Origin: Candidatus Heimdallarchaeum endolithica
GTDB taxonomy: Archaea; Asgardarchaeota; Heimdallarchaeia; Heimdallarchaeales; Heimdallarchaeaceae
Assembly: GCA_021513715.1 (NCBI GenBank)
Contig: CP084167.1
Coordinates: 2,397,174-2,461,173 of the forward strand
DNA: 64,000 bases
Direction: 5' to 3'
Below are positions 30,901 through 39,900 of this stretch, one piece after another. Each line of letters starts with the position of its first letter. Position 1 is the first letter of the stretch. The notes below the pieces were generated by a model. It did not search any database and had not been told where the DNA came from. It was given only the letters and a program-made list of their open reading frames with translations. The translations under genes and the position numbers were made by a program.

Positions 30901-33900
30901 TTCTCTCATGGGGCCTGTAAATGTGACTGTTTTTGGTGATGGAAAATATATTGGTAGCACATTACTTGAATATAATCCTTTTTCATCTTACTCTCCCGCT
31001 ATAATAAATCTTGAAAACTTTGATACAACAGGATTACATAAATATACTTTATACATAGATAATGTGGTAGAGTTTGATAGTTTGTGTTTAGGAGAGACAT
31101 TGCCAATCACAGAATTTCTTTACACTGCCCCTGATGATGACAATAGTTATACAGACTCTCGTTTCTCTTTAGACTTTTCTGATTCTCCTTATTACAATGA
31201 GAAATTAGGAAAAGTTCTCTGTTTGCATAATGCAGATAACTATTCCGTTTCTATTTCTAATCTTACCTCTGTTTCTTCTTTAGAACTTTACTATAAGATT
31301 CCTTCAGAAGATAAATTAACTATCACTCTTCCACTCAAAGCTACGTATGTTAATGACTATACTTATGATACTCGCAATATTCTTTTTGAGCTTATACTAT
31401 CAGGAGATGAAACTAAAGATACAGAAATATATACACAAGGATATACAAATTACCAACTTATCCAAGTATGGGATACTATTACAGATGACAATATTTGGCA
31501 TTATTATCAATCTGCTTTTACTTTTTACCTTCAATCTGTGGAATACATGAGCGTAGGACAAAGTAAAACTTACAACTTGTACAACAATTTTGATGTTTCT
31601 TCTCCTACTGACTCTCTTTACAATCTCTATTCTCTTTCTGCAATAGAAAGTTTTGATAATTATAATCTTAGTTTTATTGCTACAACAACAACGAATGTAT
31701 TTATTGACAGTTTTTCTCTTTATACTCCCCCTACTCCCACATTTCCTGCACTGGACTTAAGAACCTTTGCTCTTTCCTCTTCTGCTCATTGGAAATCCGT
31801 AACTACAAACAATTTAGGTAGACTGGATTTTGGTGATATGTTCAATCTTACTCCTTACGATGATTTCTCTTTCTATTTCTCTTTCTCTTTAGAAACTATA
31901 GCTGAATGTAATGGCTTCCTCAGTATTTCTACTAACTTAGCTTTTACATTTCTCACACCCACTATGTGGGATTACCAACCTAAATTTATCGATCAACCTA
32001 CATCAACTTTACTTGCTATTCCTATTTCGGCTATAGGTGGACTAAATAGATTTATTTTTAGAGTATATAATCATGGACTGTTAAATCTTACAAATACTAC
32101 AAGCCTTTATTTCCAGATAAATGTGGGGTTAGACCATACATTTACTCCTCGCCTTAACTCCATTCAACTATCTAAGAATGAACTAAATCAAACTTATATA
32201 CCCGAATGGGTTGTTTCTACTCCTTCTACGTGGATTGATCTAGAAGGTGAATATACCTCTGCTAGTGATTGGGTTCCTGTTTACAACAACGCTTCCTCTA
32301 GTTGGGGAACTTTTGATATTTTACAACGTTCCGTTCCTCTCGCAGGAGATGTGGTAATAAACAATGTAACTTTATCAGAAGAAAGCTTTGAGTATTCCCA
32401 AACAAATAACTATGGACAAATACAAATTCTCAATGACTTCGATCCTGAATTATATAGTAATAACACACAAATTATGTGTACATTTTATTACTATCTTTTT
32501 GCTGATATCACATCAGAAAATAATTTCAGTTTAATTTCCAATCTTGATATAAGTAATATTACTGCTATTGTTTTTGACGGATTAATTATTCATCAACCTA
32601 CTTCTTGGAATGGTAGTAGCTTTTCTACTCTTGTTCCTATCAATAATACAGAAAACCACTTCCAATTAGATATTTCTTCTAATCCATACACTATTTCCAA
32701 TAATAGTTATCTAGGTTACGAACTCTCCACAAATTGGCACAAAAAAGGTTTCCATTCAGTTACCTTCTTCCTAAATGGAGTAAATCAATATACACATAAT
32801 TTTTCTATGGTTATTGATGGATTAACGGATATCTTAGTACCTTTTGCTTCTGCTACTGATTATTCGTTGGATATTTCTGATAAACTCTCCCAGGAAAGAA
32901 TCTATATAACCTTAGATGAATATAAAGGTGGAAAAAATATTCCATATTTCAGTTACGTAGATGTAGCCCGTAGACCTTATGCTTCAAAAGATTATCTTTA
33001 CTCTGTTGTAAATTTTGATGGAATAGCTTTTCATGTAACTCGAATGGTTTGGATAGGTGTAGCTGATTATAACACTCAAGATAAAATAGGTTATGCAATT
33101 TGTGCTATTATCACTGATCAAGGAACTAACCATGAAGTACACGAACTTTATGTGCAAAAAATAGAAGTGATGTCTGCTGTTCCATGTTCTACTGATTTAG
33201 AACTAGAAGAGAAAGCTCAAAGTATGGGCTTATCTCCTACTTCTTCCTTATCTCATAAATTGGGTTTATCACAAATGTATATAGCTAGTGCTATTTCCAG
33301 TTCAAGACACAAGTCAGTAGTGTTAGGATTACAAGAATCTAATTATAAATTAGAAGTAATAAACAACACAGTTACTCTTTTCTTGACAAATATTAAAGAT
33401 ATTGAATACTGGAATACAGGAGAAGAACATCTACACACGGGAGTTCTTTCTAATTACAATGTCACAATTGATAATCATACTTTTTCCAACTTTAATGCTA
33501 CTCAAATGAAAATAGTGCTACAAGATAGACTGATCACAATCAATCTCCTTAGTCAACAATTACATATTCTCAGTGGAGAAAATGTTTTTGCTTATATATT
33601 AGGTGAAGATTCTCTTTCTGTTTCTTCTGGAAGTTCTAAACTAATTGCAAGTAGTACAGGGCTTTTCCTTATCTCTGAAGTAACTCCAATAAGTGCTGAC
33701 AGTCGTCCTCTCTCTTCTTCAGACTCATTAATGTCTGCTCAAGAATCGCTCTATGAAATGGCAGAAAATATAGATCTAGAAGGATATTTTATCGCTATTG
33801 CCCGTTCTCGCTGGAGACAATTCCATGATTTCATTCAAACTAACGTTCTTTGTCCACTTAAAACATTAGCTAAATCATCGAATTTGGTTGTAAAATACAT

Positions 33901-36900
33901 ATTTAATCAATTATTTACCCACAACAGCACATTTTGGAAAAATGTACATCAAAATTGGAAAGCTTATGTTATTCTTCTCTCTTCAATAGCCTTTACCGCT
34001 TACCTTTATTATGCTTGTATAACAATGGGTACCACTTATAACCCTCTCTTTTTCTATGTCGGACAAATAGTCAAGTTTTCGCTTGTTGTTCAAGGTTCGA
34101 TGTTTGTTGGAATGGTTCTATTAGATTTGTTTAATAAACCTAACTTTATAGCTGAAGGACTTAGTTTCCAATTTAGTTATATGATAAATAAGATAAAAAC
34201 AATTTTTTGCAACGTTGCTAAATTTATTACCTCTGTGTGGAATGTTCTTTGGGACAATAATCTCACTTTTAATGATAAACTTGAATATCTAAAAGGACTA
34301 GCAAAACGTGCTCTTGATACTGTTATTTCTTTCTTCAAGAAAATATATAAGTACCTTACAGTTGCAATGAAAGCCTTGTACGGATTTATTAAAAATGGTG
34401 TAAGAGATATTAGCTATCAATCTTTATCTTATACTACTAGACGTTTTCTCTTCATTTTACTTTGGATATTTACCGTCGGAGGGTGTACTGGACTTTCTAG
34501 TACATACGAATATGATTTTGTTAAATCAAATACAGCAGATCTTCTCCATCTAAATTATCTCGCTAACCATATTGATGCTCTAGATAACAATATTCTACTC
34601 AATTATTATGGAGGAATAGACTTCAAAGCAGGTTCAGAAAACCTATTTATGACTTTACTTATGTCATCAGCTCATAGTTTCGCTAAAACTGTTTCTGGAG
34701 AAAATAATTATCCTTACTTTGATGAAGAACAATGGTTAAATAATGATACTCGAGCTTATTGGGCAACAGAATTCTTGAGAGAATTGGGATTTGTTGTACA
34801 AGTAAGTGAAACAGTAGGTGCAAACGTTTCAAAAATTTTTGTTCCTTATACTAAAGATAGAAAAAATAACCATCTACCAGAATCTGAAAACAAAGAGGCA
34901 GATATCGTTGTTTACAAAGTTTATGATAATGAATACGACCCTGACTCTACGTGGCATTATGAATGGTTTATGGGACTAAGTGACAATGTCCATCTTCCTG
35001 GAGGAGTAGCACTAGGAGTATCTGAGTCCTTCTTTATGGGCGCAATGGAGATGTTCTTAGCTAAGTTTGATTATACCGCTTTATGGCAAGATGTAAGAGA
35101 TGTTTACTTAGATCCAAGCGACTTCTATCGCCATTTGGCAATGGTACAAATACCAGGAGACATAGCTGCTATTCTAAGTCAAGGACCTGACCCCTATCTC
35201 GTTGCACAAGATATATTACAAAAACAGATGAAAGATGGACAACAATTCAAACATGCTTACGAAGAAACCTTAGAACTTTTATCAGAAGATATGAGAAATT
35301 TGGGACTTATGAGTACTAAACAGATTGGTTTTAACCCACAGAGAGAATATGTCAGATTGAACTTTGATTCAATAGAAGATATAGTCGCTAATAGAAAATA
35401 TTTATCGAATCTTAAACAAAGAAAAGAACTTGCACGAATGTTACAATCAGGAGTGATACTCCAATTTATTCAATGGGGACTCTTTGCTCCTCAAATGATT
35501 TATCAGAAAGTTTTAGGAACAGTAATGAGTTTACCTGAAGCTTTAGCTTTTTCCGGATTCCAACTTTTTCTCCAGATGTTTGGTGGAAGAATGAGTACAA
35601 GTAAAATGGTTCGTATGCTATCTAACACCCAACTTTCAACTTTACAACGTGATAAACGTTGGTACCAACTAATGCAATCGTTTGGACATGCTTATTGGTA
35701 CAATTATGTAATGGAATGGCTCTACTCTTTACAAGATATTTCTGACTCAAAAATACTAGAAATATTATCCACTACTTACCCAGAAATGGTTCCAAGATTA
35801 TCAAAGTTCCTACCAATTGCGGAAAGAGAAGGAATAGAGCTAAAAGATAAGTATGTAGATGGAAAAAATGCAAAACTAGACTACTTCTCATCAGATGAAA
35901 GTTTCAAATCTAAGATTACTGATGAAATGATTAAAAAATTCTTCATTGAAGAATTAAAAAAACTAATAGATAGCATTTTTGATACTAGAGGAAATTACAA
36001 AAATATTCTCCAAGAGTTTAACGAACAACAAATAGATGAATTTAGTAAAAAGGATATAGATAATATAATTAAAACCTTAGATAGCTCTAATAATGACTTA
36101 TCCTCAGTTCGAGAATTACTTTATCGATTTATTAACCCTCAACTTGTAGGAAATTTAGAAAATGGGAAAATCGTTGTAGGTTTAGTAATAGACAATAGAG
36201 GAAATGTTAGAATACCTCTAACTAAAATAACTAAAGAAGGTATATTAAATGGACAGATACCTGAAGCATATTCTATAGGCACAAAATACTTCAAGGGCTC
36301 GTTTATGTACAACATCCTTAAACAAATTTATAACTTAGTTCAACTGAATGCACTCTTTAACGAAGATAGACTATTGAAACTTACAGAAAGTTCATCTAGG
36401 AAAATAGATGATGATATTAAAAGCTTAATGACAAAGCTAATTAACGAAGATAAACAACTGCAATCTTGGTTAGTTAACAATAAACTAATTACCGACGAAA
36501 AACTGAAATTTACTACAAAAGAGCTGAATGAAAATAAATTTGGGAATATACTCCTAAAAATTCTAAAAAGATATTATTCTACTGATATTCCGCAGTCTGT
36601 TCAAGGAGAACTGTTTTTCATAGGATTAACTTTCTTTAGAGACGCCTTAATTTTAACCAGTGATGTTCATAAAAAAATGAAAATTGCTCAAATAAATGCT
36701 TTAAATGAAATAAGAATCAAACATGGTTTACCAATTATTGACATTATAAGTCCTTGGTTAAAAATAATTTATGATGAAAATGGTAGAGCAACAGATATAG
36801 TAGCAAATGTTAAGGATGAGCATGGATATTATTTGAGTTGGTTAAAGTTATTTTTACGTTCAGAAGAAACCAAAAATCCATATGATGACTATCACGCTGG

Positions 36901-39900
36901 AAAAACTGGATCCGACGGACTAGTAAAAGGAATAAAAGGCTATGTATTTCAAGATGAAAGTACTAAAGAATTTATATTTTATGACGTACTAACTAAAATG
37001 GAATTTAAACTGTCTATCTCTAATCATGGAAAAAATCCTTCTTTATTTTCACCTAAAGCTGTATTTGAAATTCCATATTCACAGATGACAGAGGAAAGTA
37101 AAGCATTTGTTGAAAAAATGGATTATAATATTAAAACTGATCCAAATGATCCCAACTCAAAAAAAATTGAAACGCATGAACTAATTAACTATGGATTGAA
37201 AAACTCAAAGAATGTAATAGAAACAATTCAAAGATATTTAGACCTATATCCTAACAAGGTTAGTCAAAAGGTTTATGAAACAATTACTGAGAATGAAATA
37301 AAAAATTTATTTAATTCTAAAAATAAAGATGCAGGTTTCAATGTGATGCATGTCTACCAAAAACAAACATTATATGCTGATTTATACGCTCTTGCTGCAG
37401 GAGAACTTGTTCCTATTAAAGACGAAGATGGATTTATTATTCTATTCGATAATGGAAAAGAAACAAATTACAGACAAATATTACTAAATGAAAAAGATAT
37501 GTTGGGAAAGAGAGTAAGCAATATGAAGTTTGGTTTGTATACTCCAGTATATGAAGTAAATAATTTAGAAAAAATTAATATTAGAGGAAAATATTATCCC
37601 ATCTATCTTCATGGGGAAACATTCGCCAGACATACGAAAAATGGAATGAAATATAATAACATTATACCCATTACTTGTGCAGATAACACTAAACTAAATA
37701 TCATGCCAGCAATATTTTATGAACCTGAAAATAAACTATTTTACTCTTTCAAATCTGATATGTCTATTTGGACAGGTAAAACGGCAGAAGAATTAAGAAA
37801 AAATATTAAACAAGATTTAGATGGTAAAGTCTCAAATGAAAACGATAATGTTAACTTACCCTATATCTATATTTCAACAAATGCAGAAATTGTTAACAAT
37901 CAAATCAAAGTGGAACTAGCACAAAAATTAGTCAATAATCTAGCTAACGGAGAAATAGATGATCAAGGAATAGAAAAGAAAATAAAATGGAAACTATCCC
38001 TATTTAATTCAGTATATGAACCTAAAGAAGGAAATAACTGGTATGACTACTATTCACCGAATGTGGGAACATTTGCAAGTATAGGGACTAATGGAAAAAG
38101 TTCAAGAATCACTAGCGATTTGATCATTAAGAATGGGGACAGGCTTGAAGCAAAAGAAGTAAATTTTGAATATGGGAAGGTACCAATTAGATATTTAAAA
38201 TTATTCAACATAATGAGTACTGGCGATTATTATAGCAGTAATTTTGATAAATATAGTAAGGAAGGTTATAACAAATTCTATTCAGTTCAAGGAAAACTAT
38301 TAATGTCTATACAAGATGGAATAGAATGGGATATGCACGTAGAAGATATAGTGGGAGATTTATTTTTACTCAGAAATTCTATAAAAGTAGAAGTTGATTC
38401 ACAAAAAAAAGGACAGGATAATATTGCACTCCTAGGCAAAAACGGTATAATAGAGGCTTTAAGAGGTGGTCAGACTAGATGGAAAAAGATGACAATTAAA
38501 GAACTAGAAAATCTAGCACAAGCTATTCAAATCAGACATAAATTATTTAAATTCCTTGATACAGAAATAAATGTTGGAACGGAGATGGTTAATGCAGTTG
38601 GAATAAAATATTATTCTTTAGAGATGGAACAAGAAATCTATGCTGCAGGTGTAGAAATAGAAAAAATAAAAGATACATATGACATCAAAAAATCAATAGA
38701 TGATATAATAAGCATAATGCAAAAAGTATATGGAAAAGAAGAAATTAATGTGTATGATGAAGAAATCCCATATATAGAAACAATATACAATGAAAAAATA
38801 TACTTGTATGATTTTATAAATTACAGAGACGGAACAATTTCAGAAAGTAAAAGGAAAAAGATAGAAGAAGAATTAGTAAACAATAAAATAAAAGTAGGTA
38901 CAGAATCTGGAATATACGGAAGCTCAAGTATTAATATCCTAAATTTGATTAATCCAAAAGACAACGAATTAATAGGTCGAGTAAATATTAAATCAATTTC
39001 TACTATGTTAGAAGCCGTATTTTCACAAAAAAGTGAATATAGTATTGGAACTTTCTTACCTGAAATATTTGAAGAACCCAGAAAAGAACTGAAAAAAATA
39101 TACAGGTTAAAAGAAGAAGAAAAACTTACTCCTAAAATAATATTAGACAATGAACCCTATTTAAAAGAAGCTTTAATTATGTATATTATAGATTTAGCAG
39201 AAGCTATATATAAGAAATCTATTCACCAAAATTTAAATTCAAGAGGAATTTCCCAAATAAAGGACACACTTATATATTATAATAAAAATAAATTACAAAA
39301 AATTGGTTCAATCATAGAGTATGAGAATAAAAGGAAACAAGTAATAAATTATTTAAAAGAAGAACTTGGACTAAATAGAAATTCACAAAAATATAGCGAA
39401 GAAGAAGAGTACCTAAATCTTTTAAAAATATTTATTATAGACATTTTTCGATTTAATGTAGATCTTAAACTTTTCCAAAAATTCATTTTCCTAACATCAA
39501 AACAAGAATTAGTAGGTGGTTCAGGATGTTACAAGAGAAAACTACTAGTACCAATGCTTGCATTAAACTTTTTGATGAAAATATATGATATTTATACTGG
39601 ATATAGAACATGGAAAATAATATCAGATGAGGAAATAATAATAGATAATGGAGCAGGACTGGATGGACTGAGGTTTCTAAAAAGAATCAACAGAATAGAA
39701 AATAAAGCATTAAAATTATATGAAGAAATAAGAACAAAAGCAAAATTAGAAAATACATTAATAACAAAAGAATATTTGGAAAACTATAGAACTGTCAACA
39801 CAGTAGAAAAAACAGAAGAAAGAATGATAGTTGATGTACTAATAAAACTCTACAGTGAAAATGTCCCCATGCCTGCAACTGTTATACTAAAGAACTTCAA

